Positions 25,291-33,960 of a stretch of DNA of 64,000 bases are shown piece after piece. The notes under the pieces are model-generated. The model did not search any database. It had not been told where the DNA came from and was given only the letters and a program-made list of their open reading frames with translations. Within the stretch, counting starts at the first letter, position 1. The number at the start of each line of letters is the position of its first letter. A program made the translations under genes and the position numbers. This DNA comes from Micromonospora sp. WMMD1120 (GTDB lineage Bacteria > Actinomycetota > Actinomycetes > Mycobacteriales > Micromonosporaceae): contig NZ_JARUBO010000005.1 of the NCBI RefSeq assembly GCF_029626235.1, positions 3,876,501 through 3,940,500 on the forward strand. The letters are read 5' to 3'.

Positions 25291-26156
25291 GTCTCCTTCC
25301 TCCGGTCGCCGACGCGCTCGCGAACCCGTCGATGGCGCAGCACGATGTCCATCGCCTCCTCAGCGGTGGTGCGCTGCGGTCGCCCGTCGACGCGAAGGAC
25401 GTGCCATCCCCACGCCTTGGCCGCGTCGACGAGATCCTGGGCAACCGCCGACTGGAGGTCGACGAACGCGGCCCTACCGGTCCGACCCGCCAACCACAGG
25501 TCTTCAGCTGGGCCCAGGCGGCCAAGGCCACGGCGCCACTCGTACGACCGCTCGGGGTCCGCGTCGAGGAGGATCCCTATGTCGGGCTGAAGGTAGGCAT
25601 CGCCGTACGCGGTCCGGATCAGGTCCGAGAACCGGTCCAGTGTCTCGTCGGGGATTGCCGGGTCGGGCAGCTCCCGGGCGATGCGCAGCACCTTGGCGGC
25701 ACTCTTGTAGCCGAAGCCGTCCGACAGGGCGATGGCTCCGCGCCTGAGCGCCGGCTCCACGGCCTCGGCCCGTACGATCTGGTCGATGGCGTACTCGGTC
25801 CACATCGTGGACACCGGCCCGGACCGTCGGACACCGGCCACGCTGTCGGGCAGCAGCTCGATGAACCGGTCGGTGGTCATTCCCTCGAACTGCAGTGGAA
25901 TCACGGCGTCCACCGGCGAGCCGGACCGGTGCCCACCGCCGAACAGCAGCCGCCACGCCTCCAGCCACAGCCGTTCGAGACTGGCGCCGGGATAACCACC
26001 GGTGTCGGCTGCCTGACGGATGACCGACTTACGCCCGACATTCACCCACTCCAGGCCCGCGTCGTCGAAGGCACGGCCGAGGTGGGTCAGGAGCGACGTC
26101 TTCCCGGAGCCGTCGATGCCCATCAGGGCGATGGAGATCCCCCGTTGCTGCTCCAT
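25287..26156 (-). CDS. P-loop kinase, thymidylate-kinase-like
   Basis: 289 aa, ATG 26156. Walker A GIDGSGKTS lies at residues 13-21 after MEQQRGISIALM, as in dTMP kinases. LSDGFGYKSAAK and the distal IGILLDADPERSYEWRRG (compare the LxLxVxPExxxxR of dTMP kinase) continue the resemblance. At 289 aa it is about 80 residues longer than housekeeping Tmk, with an insert around residues 55-110. In this cluster it may phosphorylate a phosphonate or nucleotide intermediate, or the final product as self-protection, as FomA/FomB do for fosfomycin (analogy only). It overlaps the aminotransferase by 4 nt. Confidence 0.72.
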   Translation of the reverse strand: MEQQRGISIALMGIDGSGKTSLLTHLGRAFDDAGLEWVNVGRKSVIRQAADTGGYPGASLERLWLEAWRLLFGGGHRSGSPVDAVIPLQFEGMTTDRFIELLPDSVAGVRRSGPVSTMWTEYAIDQIVRAEAVEPALRRGAIALSDGFGYKSAAKVLRIARELPDPAIPDETLDRFSDLIRTAYGDAYLQPDIGILLDADPERSYEWRRGLGRLGPAEDLWLAGRTGRAAFVDLQSAVAQDLVDAAKAWGWHVLRVDGRPQRTTAEEAMDIVLRHRRVRERVGDRRKET

Positions 26157-26158
26157 CG

Positions 26159-27379
26159 TCAGCGTCCGGTCTCTGCGCCCGAGACGGCACCACCCGCCAC
26201 GCCCTTGAGGAACGACAGCTTCGAGAGGTAGCCCACCTCGACCTTGATGCCCCACTCGGTGAGGAGGCGCTGCACCTCCTCGCTGAGGCGGAAGAGCTCC
26301 GGCTCGACCGTCTCGGCCACCACACCGAAGGCCGCCCGGGACTTGTGGTACTCGATCTCGAGTTGCCGGAGAACCGAGCCCTCCGACCAGACCTCGTCCA
26401 TCTCGAGACCGAAGTAGTGTCCGCCACGGGCGGACTCCACGTTGACGTCGAACCTGGTCCTGCGCATGTGGGGAAGGGGCCGAAGCTCGGCGCCCGGCAC
26501 CGATTCCCGGATGTGGTCCTCGAACTGGCTGGGTTCGAGCACGACGCCCTCGACGCACCGCTCGAAGCGGCGCAGGGTGTCCTCGGCGAAGAACTTGTAC
26601 TTGACCTCGTAGGTGCCGTCGTGCGCCGTCATGAACGCGATGTAGCCGGCGCGCTCCGGTGGACCGACGACCTCGAAGGTTTCCTGCTCATACGTCCAAC
26701 GCTGCATCTCGTTACCGAGGTCCGGAACGAATCCCGGCAAGGCGCGACGCTGCACGGCGTCGGCGAGTCGGTGGGCGACCTCCCATGGCACCGTGTCGTC
26801 GAGCATGGAGAGCTTCAGCTCGATCTCGGTGTCGGCGTCGAACCGGACCGTCTGCGACGCCTCGTCGCTGAAGCGTGCCAGGAGTCCAGGCTCGTGGAGA
26901 CAAGCGTGCTCGACGGAGCGCACGAGAGGCTCCCCAGCCGGGACGGGCCCGGCCCAGATCCGTGAGAAGAGCATGCCGGACTCACGGATGCGAGAGCACG
27001 AATAGACGGCGCGCTCGACCCCACCGTCGCCCGGCCACTCGGCGACCAGGAAGGTGGGCACCACGCGACCTCCGGCGGGCGTGATCGGCTCGCTCTGGAG
27101 CCGGTACAGATCACCGGTACGCCGGTCGAACGGCAGACCGGTGAACACGGCACGCGGAGTGGGAAAGGTCTGGTGGCGGTCGGGAGCCTGCCCAGCCTGG
27201 TCCCAGCCGAGGATCTGGTCGGCGACCACTTCGTCGTACGTGAGCCATTCGGTGGTGCCGGCGGGCTCGCCGGTGGCCGGCAGCCGAATCGCGGAGACGG
27301 CCGCCGATCGGGGCGCCTCGAGGCCGCGGAAGGCGACCGCGACCTCGCTGAACACCAACCAGCGCGTGACGTTGCTCAA
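26159..27379 (-). CDS. CYTH-domain protein with a novel N-terminal domain
   Basis: 406 aa; TTG start overlapping the MFS stop (TTGA), with AGGGAG upstream. The C-terminal half carries the CYTH/triphosphate-tunnel signature EIELK (E185-K189). Alternating charged strands follow, as expected for the tunnel fold: YEVKYKFF, RTRFDVNVES, HYFGLEMDEV, RQLEIEYHKSR. CYTH enzymes hydrolyse or cyclise triphosphates. The first 180 residues (MSNVTRWLVFSEVAVAFRGLE...) match nothing I know and may bind the substrate. In this cluster a role with a phosphonate polyphosphate or nucleotide adduct is possible. Confidence 0.66.
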   Translation of the reverse strand: MSNVTRWLVFSEVAVAFRGLEAPRSAAVSAIRLPATGEPAGTTEWLTYDEVVADQILGWDQAGQAPDRHQTFPTPRAVFTGLPFDRRTGDLYRLQSEPITPAGGRVVPTFLVAEWPGDGGVERAVYSCSRIRESGMLFSRIWAGPVPAGEPLVRSVEHACLHEPGLLARFSDEASQTVRFDADTEIELKLSMLDDTVPWEVAHRLADAVQRRALPGFVPDLGNEMQRWTYEQETFEVVGPPERAGYIAFMTAHDGTYEVKYKFFAEDTLRRFERCVEGVVLEPSQFEDHIRESVPGAELRPLPHMRRTRFDVNVESARGGHYFGLEMDEVWSEGSVLRQLEIEYHKSRAAFGVVAETVEPELFRLSEEVQRLLTEWGIKVEVGYLSKLSFLKGVAGGAVSGAETGR

Positions 27380-28581
27380 GAAACTTCTCCCTTCGGTTCG
27401 GCGAGGACCGCTTCAGGCCGCCCGCTGCGATAGGTGTGCGCAGCCCACACCGCGGCTGAGACCGCCGCCAGCACCAGCGCCGGTGCCCAGAACCAGGCGT
27501 CGTCGAGGCGGCTGGCCCAGGCGTAGATGAACCCGGACAGCGGGATGGCGCCGGTGATGAACATGCGAATCACGGCGTTCACCCGGCCGGCAAGCTCGAT
27601 CGGCACGGTCTCCTGCCGGTAGGTGATGGATGCGACGTTGCTCGCGCCGAGCGCGAACGAGATCAGCGTGTAGCCGGCGACCTTCACCGCCGGGTGCGGA
27701 ATCGCGATGACACACAGCGAGGCGAACGACATGAGCTGGAACGCGAGGATGCGCCACTCGACCGGCCGGGAGGGGAACATGTGCGGCCCGAGCCGGCTGC
27801 CGAACGCACCGACGAGCAGGCCGGCCGCGAGCACGATCGAGATGACCACCGCTTCGATGCCGTCGTCACCGAAGGTCGTCACGAGCACCGTTTCCAGGTC
27901 TCCGACCGCCAGGTTGGCGGTCGCCATCGTCACGACCAACCACAGGATCGCGGGACGTACGACCCAGCGAAAACCGATCCCGAGATCCTCGCGCAGCCTC
28001 GACCGCGGTCCATCCTGCGGAATGCCGGGTAGCAGGAGGGCGGCGAGCCCAGCGGCGAGATAGAGGGCCGCGATGAACCAGGACGCGGTCGCCGGGCCCT
28101 TGACGGAGAACACGAGTCCCCCGAGCAGCAGACCGATGACCTTGGAGAACTCGATCGCGGACGCGAGCTTGGCGACAGCCACATCGCGCTGACTCTTGTC
28201 GATGAGCTTCGGAATCAGCACGAACTGCCCCGTGATGCTGACCACCACTCCGCCGAATCCGGACAGGAGGAGCAGTAGCGCCACCGCGAGCCGGTTGGAC
28301 AGCACCATTGTCAGCAACGCCAGGCAGAGCGCCTGTTGGATCTGGGCCAGTACGAAGACGGTGCGTTTGTCGAAGCGGTCGATGATGGAGCCCAGAATGG
28401 GTGAGGCAATGTAGGCGACACTGCGCAGGGCAAATGCGACCAGCGCCGCAGCCACCGAATCCGTCTGGGCGAGGATCGCAAGCGGCACCACGATACCGAG
28501 CTGCCAGTCCGCGACCTTCGAGAGCATCGACGCGAAGATGACGACGCGTAGGGCTCTGGTGCCATTGTCACGCTGACTCAT
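27376..28581 (-). CDS. MFS transporter, probable phosphonate exporter
   Basis: 401 aa with about 12 hydrophobic helices and the MFS motif between helices 2 and 3 (SPILGSIIDRFDKRTV). Resembles the MFS_3 / enterobactin-exporter-like group. ATG 28581 is preferred because AGGAGG lies 9 nt upstream; this overlaps the previous gene by 14 nt. ATG 28605 is possible. Embedded in the biosynthetic operon, it likely exports the product and gives self-resistance. Confidence 0.88.
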   Translation of the reverse strand: MSQRDNGTRALRVVIFASMLSKVADWQLGIVVPLAILAQTDSVAAALVAFALRSVAYIASPILGSIIDRFDKRTVFVLAQIQQALCLALLTMVLSNRLAVALLLLLSGFGGVVVSITGQFVLIPKLIDKSQRDVAVAKLASAIEFSKVIGLLLGGLVFSVKGPATASWFIAALYLAAGLAALLLPGIPQDGPRSRLREDLGIGFRWVVRPAILWLVVTMATANLAVGDLETVLVTTFGDDGIEAVVISIVLAAGLLVGAFGSRLGPHMFPSRPVEWRILAFQLMSFASLCVIAIPHPAVKVAGYTLISFALGASNVASITYRQETVPIELAGRVNAVIRMFITGAIPLSGFIYAWASRLDDAWFWAPALVLAAVSAAVWAAHTYRSGRPEAVLAEPKGEVS

Positions 28582-29278
28582 CGAGGCAGCCTCCTGTGGG
28601 GTCATAGGGCTCCAGGCCGTTGCCCAGGAAGAACTGCAACGCCTCGCGACTGTCCGGATCGGTGTAACTGCCGAGGCAGGGGTGCGGGGCGACATCGTCG
28701 TAGGCGGCAACGCGCCTGCGGATCTCGCTCCGCACCTTGGGCGAGGCCCGGCCCTGCCGATCAAAGGAATCCCGGGCCTGGGCGATGATGGTGAGGGTGG
28801 ACCCCACGTTGCGGCTCCGGCGCGCGGTGTGCAGGGGTGAGCTGAAGTTCAGAAACAACCCCGTGTCCTCGAGCCAGAGCGTCCAGGACGACTCGTGCGG
28901 CTTGGGCAGGACAGCGTCGGGGTGCTTGAGTGCATTGGCGTTCATCACCGCCTGGACGATGCGTGTCGCCAGTTTGAACTCATCGTCGATCGACTGGGCG
29001 CCGGCATCGTCCACGAAGATGACGCCGATGGCGTCGGGGACGTCCCGGATGATGTCGCACAGTTCTCGCAGGAGTGTCACAGCGCGGCTCTCCACCGCAT
29101 CGGCACCCCGGACGATGTCGAAGTAGATCTCGCGGGTGGTGAAGGGTTGCGTCGAGAAGACGCACGGAAATTCCCGCGTATTGACCACCTCCTCGAAATC
29201 CCGTGCCAGTTCGAGCAGCCTGGGTGAGCAATCCACCGCCTCCGCCTCCGCCAGGAGGCGATCAACTCGTCGCAGCAT
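28568..29278 (-). CDS. YqcI/YcgG-family protein, candidate N-oxygenase (GntA-like)
   Basis: 236 aa; ATG 29278 after GAGGGG. Family landmarks are EFPCVFSTQPF, HESSWTLWLEDTGLFLNFSSPLHTARRSRN, the IIAQARDSFD strand, KVRSEIRRRVAAYDDVAPHPCLGSYTD and REALQFFLG. Members such as GntA of guanitoxin biosynthesis are N-hydroxylases described as haem-dependent. In a 2-AEP pathway this suggests oxidation of an amino group to hydroxylamine, oxime or nitro, which would make an N-O-containing phosphonate. It overlaps the ATP-grasp gene by 17 nt. Confidence 0.8.
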   Translation of the reverse strand: MLRRVDRLLAEAEAVDCSPRLLELARDFEEVVNTREFPCVFSTQPFTTREIYFDIVRGADAVESRAVTLLRELCDIIRDVPDAIGVIFVDDAGAQSIDDEFKLATRIVQAVMNANALKHPDAVLPKPHESSWTLWLEDTGLFLNFSSPLHTARRSRNVGSTLTIIAQARDSFDRQGRASPKVRSEIRRRVAAYDDVAPHPCLGSYTDPDSREALQFFLGNGLEPYDPTGGCLDESA

Positions 29279-30503
29279 GGCTGCCCCTCGTTGTGGCGGC
29301 GGAAGCGCTCCGATCTCCGCGAATGAACCGCACCGCTCGCGCGGCAAGATCGTCGAACCGTTCCCGCGTCTCGGCGCCGATGACGAGCTTGTGGCCGTAG
29401 TCCGTGCAGTGGCGGACCGTGCCAGCGACAGCAGGAGTGGCGAACTGGTACGAGAGGACGCCGGGTATCGCGTCGAGGAGATCGTCAGCGCGAGTGTCCT
29501 GACCCCTGTCGGAGTGGTACATGCCGACGATGCCGAAAACCGCCGTCGCGCGGTCGCCCTCGTCCGGAAGGTGAGGCACAACGCCGGACTGCAACTCGAT
29601 CGCCGCCCGGATCAGATTGACGCCGGTCCCGCGGAAGACGATGTCGTCGATACCGCCGCCCCCGGGACGGGCGGCAGCCTCGCAGAAGACCAGCCGACCG
29701 GCCGGCGTGTGGAAGTACTCGACATGGGTCACACCGCACGTCAGGCCGAGATGCCGGAGGACGAGCGCGTTGTCGGCACGGATCGCGTCCTTGAGTGCGC
29801 CGTCCTCCAGGAGCACGCTGCCCGCCACCGAGTTGGCACCGTACTGGCCGGGTGCCGCGATGTACTCCGAAACCGCTGAGAAGAGCACCTGACCGTCGTG
29901 TACGACGGCGTCACAGTGGTACATCGTGCCGTCGATGAACTCCTCGACCTCCAGGCCGTCCGATCGGCGCTCGAGCTCCCGCGCCGCCTCGTTGGCCTGC
30001 GCTATGTCACCGACGATCCGGACGTCGGAGGAGCCGACGCCCCAGCGGCTCTTCACCACGATCCGGCCCGTCCACGGCACCGACTCGATGACCTCCCCGC
30101 GCTCGAGCGAGCGGTACCTGGGCAGCCCCTGGTAGCCAGCCAAGGCGAGGGTGTCCTTCATCAGGACCTTGTCCCGGAACCGCAGCGTGGCCTCGAAGTT
30201 CATGCCCGGCAGGTCGAAGTCCTCGCGCAGTCGCGCCGCCAACAGCATGTCCTTCTCATGGATCGCGACGACCCGTTGGACACCGTGGTGCCGTATCGCC
30301 CATCGGGCAACGGCCTCGACGCGGCTCGCATCGTCCATGTCGAGCACGGCGACGTGCGGGAACGCGGTGGACTTGTAGCCCTTGAGCCCTTCACCGAACG
30401 TACGGGTGATGAGGAAGCGATCGGTGGGCGGCGCGGGGAGGTAGTCGTTGTCGGCGCCCACCGTCCATGGGAGGGCGTGCCGGTTGATGACGAGCGTCCG
30501 CAT
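29262..30503 (-). CDS. ATP-grasp ligase 1
   Basis: 413 aa; ATG 30503 shares its A with the stop of the upstream ATP-grasp gene (TGATG). The N-terminal preATP-grasp domain opens MRTLVINRHALPWTVGADND. ATP-grasp elements are FRDKVLMKDTLALAGYQGLP, GRIVVKSRWGVGSSDV (phosphate-loop Lys), VEEFIDGTMYHCDAVV and the metal site FCEAAARPGGGGI. Such enzymes join a carboxylate to an amine via an acyl phosphate. In phosphonate clusters they add amino acids to an aminophosphonate. Confidence 0.88.
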   Translation of the reverse strand: MRTLVINRHALPWTVGADNDYLPAPPTDRFLITRTFGEGLKGYKSTAFPHVAVLDMDDASRVEAVARWAIRHHGVQRVVAIHEKDMLLAARLREDFDLPGMNFEATLRFRDKVLMKDTLALAGYQGLPRYRSLERGEVIESVPWTGRIVVKSRWGVGSSDVRIVGDIAQANEAARELERRSDGLEVEEFIDGTMYHCDAVVHDGQVLFSAVSEYIAAPGQYGANSVAGSVLLEDGALKDAIRADNALVLRHLGLTCGVTHVEYFHTPAGRLVFCEAAARPGGGGIDDIVFRGTGVNLIRAAIELQSGVVPHLPDEGDRATAVFGIVGMYHSDRGQDTRADDLLDAIPGVLSYQFATPAVAGTVRHCTDYGHKLVIGAETRERFDDLAARAVRFIRGDRSASAATTRGSHAATS

Positions 30504-31666
30504 CACGACACCGCCTCGGTGACGACAACCGGCTGCGCTCGAAGTGCGGCGACAGCGGAGTGGCATGCCTGTGCGCTCGTACCGGACACGATGGCCCAAC
30601 CGACCCGGTCGCGAGAGCTCCGCAGGTCGTTGACGACATCGCCGACCTTGACCTCGATGGCCCAGTCCTCGACAGTGACGCCGTCGGAGACGCAAGCTGG
30701 CTCGGTGGTCCGCGTCACCGTGCCGGGCGGCGCGGTGAAGTAGGTGATCGCGGCGGCGTTGGCCCGTGGGCGCGGGTCCACCGGCGACTCTCCCAGGGGC
30801 CAACCCAGGCTGAGCCGCCGCCAGTCGAGGCCACAGGTGATGGCGACGAGATCGGCGATGCCGTCACCGCCGGGACGGTTGTGCGTTTCGATGATCTTCA
30901 CCCCGTGGTTGCTCACCTTCAACTCGGTGTGTGCGGGCCCGTCCCGCAGGCCCAGGGCGTCCAGCAGCTCACGGACCGATCGCTCGATCAGGTTCGACTC
31001 CCCGGCGGTGAGCGTCGTAGGCGGGGTCAGATGACTGACCTCTACGAAATGCCCCGCGACGCCCTTCTCGACGATCGCCACGACGTCGTGTCGGCCCGCC
31101 CGGGAGAAGCTCTCGACGCTGTACTCGGGACCGTCGACGTACTCCTCGAAGATGTTGCCGTCGGTGTACAGACGTGCCTCGTCAGCCGCGTCCAGTCGAC
31201 GCACACCCTCGCTTGCGGTCCCCGACACCGGCTTGACGATCACGTGGTCGTGGCCGGCGAACAGCTTCGCTACCGCATCCTCGTCACGTGCGTCGGCGAA
31301 CGCCACGCTGAGCTGAGGCGCACGCTGGGCCAGCAGCTCACGCATCAACAATTTGTCGCGCATCACCCTGACGACGTCGACCGATGTCGCCGGGGTGCCG
31401 AGCAGCGTCGACAGCACAGCGGCCGGCTGCAGCCCACCCTCGGTGACCGAGACGACCGCCTTCGGCCGGCGTGGAGAGAGGATCTCCTCGGCGAAGCGCG
31501 CGAGGACCCTCTCGTCGCGGAAGTCCAGCGTGAACGCCTCGTCGACGTCGTCACGGATCAGATCAGGCACGTGACTGCCGGGTAGCTGCACGAAGATCAA
31601 CGGCTCTCCCAGCGTCTGGGCGACCCGGGCGATGTTCGTGGATGCGCCGACGACGACCAGACTCAC
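30503..31666 (-). CDS. ATP-grasp ligase 2
   Basis: 387 aa; GTG start overlapping the pepM stop (GTGA). Order: preATP-grasp (MSLVVVGASTN), VMRDKLLMRELLAQRAPQLS, HVIVKPVSGTASEGVRR, FEEYVDGPEYSVESFS, and metal/ATP site VKIIETHNRPGGDGI. The GGDGI and EGVRR loops are those of biotin-carboxylase-like dipeptide ligases. It differs clearly from the next ATP-grasp enzyme, so two successive ligations with different partners are predicted, for example a peptidyl aminophosphonate (inference). Confidence 0.88.
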   Translation of the reverse strand: MSLVVVGASTNIARVAQTLGEPLIFVQLPGSHVPDLIRDDVDEAFTLDFRDERVLARFAEEILSPRRPKAVVSVTEGGLQPAAVLSTLLGTPATSVDVVRVMRDKLLMRELLAQRAPQLSVAFADARDEDAVAKLFAGHDHVIVKPVSGTASEGVRRLDAADEARLYTDGNIFEEYVDGPEYSVESFSRAGRHDVVAIVEKGVAGHFVEVSHLTPPTTLTAGESNLIERSVRELLDALGLRDGPAHTELKVSNHGVKIIETHNRPGGDGIADLVAITCGLDWRRLSLGWPLGESPVDPRPRANAAAITYFTAPPGTVTRTTEPACVSDGVTVEDWAIEVKVGDVVNDLRSSRDRVGWAIVSGTSAQACHSAVAALRAQPVVVTEAVS

Positions 31667-32577
31667 AGCCCGCCTCCGGAGAGCTCGAGCTCCGCGAGTC
31701 TGGCCTCTGCGAGCTTCTCGAACTGGACCTGTTGCTCCAGCATCCGGCCCATGCCCTGCAACTCGAAGACCCGGCTCAGGGAGGCGATCCGGGACTCGAC
31801 GTGGTGGCTGGTGCCGTCCTGAATGATCTGCTCGAGCACCTCCTGCATGGCAGCGATCGAGCCGCGCAGCGCATGATTCGCGTAGATCACCGCGCCGAAG
31901 CCCAGGGCCTCGAGGTCCGCGGCGGTCACCGTGTGGTAGGTGGTCGGCACGACGACGAGCGGGATCTCACCAGGGAAGCGCTGGCGGAACTCGCACACCT
32001 GATCCGGGCTCGACTGCTTGGAATGGATCAGCAGGGCATCGGCCCCGGCCGACGCGTACGCCTCCGCCCGCCGAAGCGCCTCGTCCATTCCCGCGCCGGC
32101 GATCAGTGCCTCGATCCTCGCCACCACGACGAAGTCCGGATCTGTCCGGACCTGGGTGGCGGCAATGATCTTCGCGGTGAAGTCACGTACCGGGGCCAGG
32201 TCCTGATTGCCCTCCACGAAGCTGTTGAGCTTGGGATACTGCTTGTCTTCGATGCACACGCCGGCGATGCCGGCCCGCTCGTAGCGCTGGACCATGTCAA
32301 CGACGTTGTTGACGTTCCCGAAGCCCGAGTCACAGTCCGCGAGCACCGGAATGTCGACCGCAGCAGCGATGTCCGCTGCGGCTTGCAGGCTCTGGCTCAT
32401 CGACAGGATGTTGGCGTCGGGAACCCCGGCCAGGGCCGAGATCTCAAGGCCGCTGGCCCAGATCGCGTCGAAATCCGCCTCGGAAGCCATACGAGCGCTC
32501 AGGGGACTGTGCGCACCCATGATGCGGGCAATCGAGGGCGCCGATAGGATGTTACGCAGAGCAGCCGTCTTGGTCAT
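31663..32577 (-). CDS. pepM: Phosphoenolpyruvate phosphomutase
   Basis: 304 aa. The diagnostic PepM signature EDKxxxKxNS is present at residues 110-119 (EDKQYPKLNS), with the metal-site loop ADCDSGFGN before it and ARIEALIAGAGMDEALRRAEAY after it. The intact signature separates it from isocitrate-lyase relatives and marks committed C-P bond formation: PEP to phosphonopyruvate. ATG 32577 has AAAGGG 12 nt upstream. It is the first gene of the ten-gene minus-strand operon and is preceded by an 830-bp untranslated-looking region with a promoter. Confidence 0.96.
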   Translation of the reverse strand: MTKTAALRNILSAPSIARIMGAHSPLSARMASEADFDAIWASGLEISALAGVPDANILSMSQSLQAAADIAAAVDIPVLADCDSGFGNVNNVVDMVQRYERAGIAGVCIEDKQYPKLNSFVEGNQDLAPVRDFTAKIIAATQVRTDPDFVVVARIEALIAGAGMDEALRRAEAYASAGADALLIHSKQSSPDQVCEFRQRFPGEIPLVVVPTTYHTVTAADLEALGFGAVIYANHALRGSIAAMQEVLEQIIQDGTSHHVESRIASLSRVFELQGMGRMLEQQVQFEKLAEARLAELELSGGGL

Positions 32578-33411
32578 CTGGCGACAACCCTTTCTACTGG
32601 TCAGGGACAGGGCGGCAGGAGACGCGCTCGACCGTCGACCTCATCGGCTGGGCGAACACCTGGCTCGACTGGACGAGTTCGGCCAAGGCGCAGCCGTACG
32701 GTGTGGACCGGGAATGATGCGCCGCAGTTGGGTGGACCGGGCGCAGCGGAAGCGTCGCTCTGGCGCTCCGAGGCTTTTGCGCCACATCGCCGAGGGGTAA
32801 CGACGTCAGGCGGGCCCGATCAGGCGGATCGGGCCGGGAATGTCGGGCGGGCACGCCGCAGCAATTGGTCGGGCGCCGACATTGAAGCGCGCCCTTCAGC
32901 GGCCGAAGCCGGTGTCTGCGGGATTCAGCCCGGCCCCGGAGCGAATCGGCGACGCAACCGAGCTCTTCGGCAATAATCGGCCCGTGGCATGGGTTCTCTG
33001 GCGCTACGCCAGAAAGACCGGAACGGTTTACGCGTCGCTGTTCTGCATGCAACAGACAAGCTATTCATCCTTGCTCGGAGGTGGCGAAGGGCAGCCAGAG
33101 GCCGAACAGGAAAACAGGGTCCTGACATCTCCGAGCCCATGTCGGACCCGGATAAACGCGCATGCCAGCGGCATAAATGCCGCAGAACCGCCCTGAATCA
33201 GAGCGCCTTACCGGTCTTGCCCCCGTTAACTGTTGCGGGCCTTTAAGCGGCCTACACATGTATGCATGGAAATTCTCACATGTTGCGCTGTTGTGTCAAG
33301 GGCCGCACCGGCGCGGGCAGGAGCCGGATCGGGCCTCGCGCGACCACTCTGCGCGGGCCGGTCGGACCTCCGGACCACGCAGCGCTACCGAGCGGTACGA
33401 CGTCCGGGTCA
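32578..33411. other. Long non-coding region upstream of pepM
   Basis: 834 bp with no convincing gene; the reading frames present have atypical amino-acid composition. It is AT-richer around 32,940-33,280. Visible structure includes the hairpin GGCCCGATC/GATCGGGCC (about 32,814-32,835) and TCTGGCG/CGCCAGA (about 32,998-33,014). A minus-strand promoter lies at 33271-33299. If that promoter drives pepM, the messenger has a leader of roughly 680 nt. Confidence 0.6.
33271..33299 (-). promoter_or_regulatory. Sigma-70-type promoter facing pepM
   Basis: On the minus strand TTGACA (33299-33294), a 17-nt spacer, then AGAATT (33276-33271), with TGTG before the -10 as an extended element. Two direct CACATGT repeats (33255-33261 and 33277-33283), each containing the palindrome ACATGT and 22 bp apart, flank the -10 and could be a regulator site. 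One helical turn multiple spacing favours binding on one face. Confidence 0.6.
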
Positions 33412-33960
33412 TCAGAGCCCTCCGGGCCCGGTTCCCTGCTCGCTCCTCCACGCCAGCAGCTGGCGATACGCCTCCCTGCCGTCCGGCACCCAGTCCCACT
33501 CGGCGAGCCGCCGACGAAGCTCCTCCTCGGTGATGAACGTGTACCAGGCGACCTCGCTGGCCTGCGGCTGCACCGGCGACTCGCACCGGATCTCGTAGAC
33601 GGAGGACCACCAGGTGTGTTCTGGAGTCGCATAAAGGAATTTGAACAGTGGGGTGGGAGCGGGCAGTCCTGAAATGCCCAGTTCCTCCTCCGCCTCGCGC
33701 AGCGCCGCCTCGTCATATGATTCGCCAGCGCCGACCACCCCGCCGACGAACATGTCGTACATGGATGGGAAGACAAGCTTCCGCGCCGTGCGGCGGTGCA
33801 CGAATATCTCCCCGGCGGCGTTCCGTGCCAGGACGAAAGTGCAGCGGTGACGCAACCGGCGGGCGTATGCGTCACTGCGCCGCGCCTGGCCCACCACTCT
33901 GTCGTGCTCGTCCACGATGTCCAGGACTTCGTCCGCTGAGAGCGGTGAGTTGTCAGCCAT
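33412..33960 (-). CDS. Nudix hydrolase (YfcD / IPP-isomerase-1-like)
   Basis: 182 aa from ATG 33960 (a TTG 12 nt upstream is possible). Opens MADNSPLSADEVLDIVDEHD and has RLRHRCTFVLARNAAGEIFVHRRT, typical of the YfcD/IDI-1-like branch. The Nudix box GGVVGAGESYDEAALREAEEELGI is complete, with the catalytic REXXEE as REAEEE. It likely hydrolyses a nucleoside-diphosphate derivative. It is divergent from the type-2 IPP isomerase at 34160. Whether it belongs to the phosphonate cluster is open. Confidence 0.86.
   Translation of the reverse strand: MADNSPLSADEVLDIVDEHDRVVGQARRSDAYARRLRHRCTFVLARNAAGEIFVHRRTARKLVFPSMYDMFVGGVVGAGESYDEAALREAEEELGISGLPAPTPLFKFLYATPEHTWWSSVYEIRCESPVQPQASEVAWYTFITEEELRRRLAEWDWVPDGREAYRQLLAWRSEQGTGPGGL

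Noticed and set aside
24064..25590. A 508-codon plus-strand frame over the aminotransferase and kinase genes
   Set aside because: Composition is low in hydrophobic core residues and no motif is present; the minus strand carries well-conserved enzymes.
32594..33052. Possible small gene in the leader upstream of pepM
   Set aside because: Arg/Pro/Cys-rich product without family, no ribosome site, and hairpins inside; treated as non-coding.
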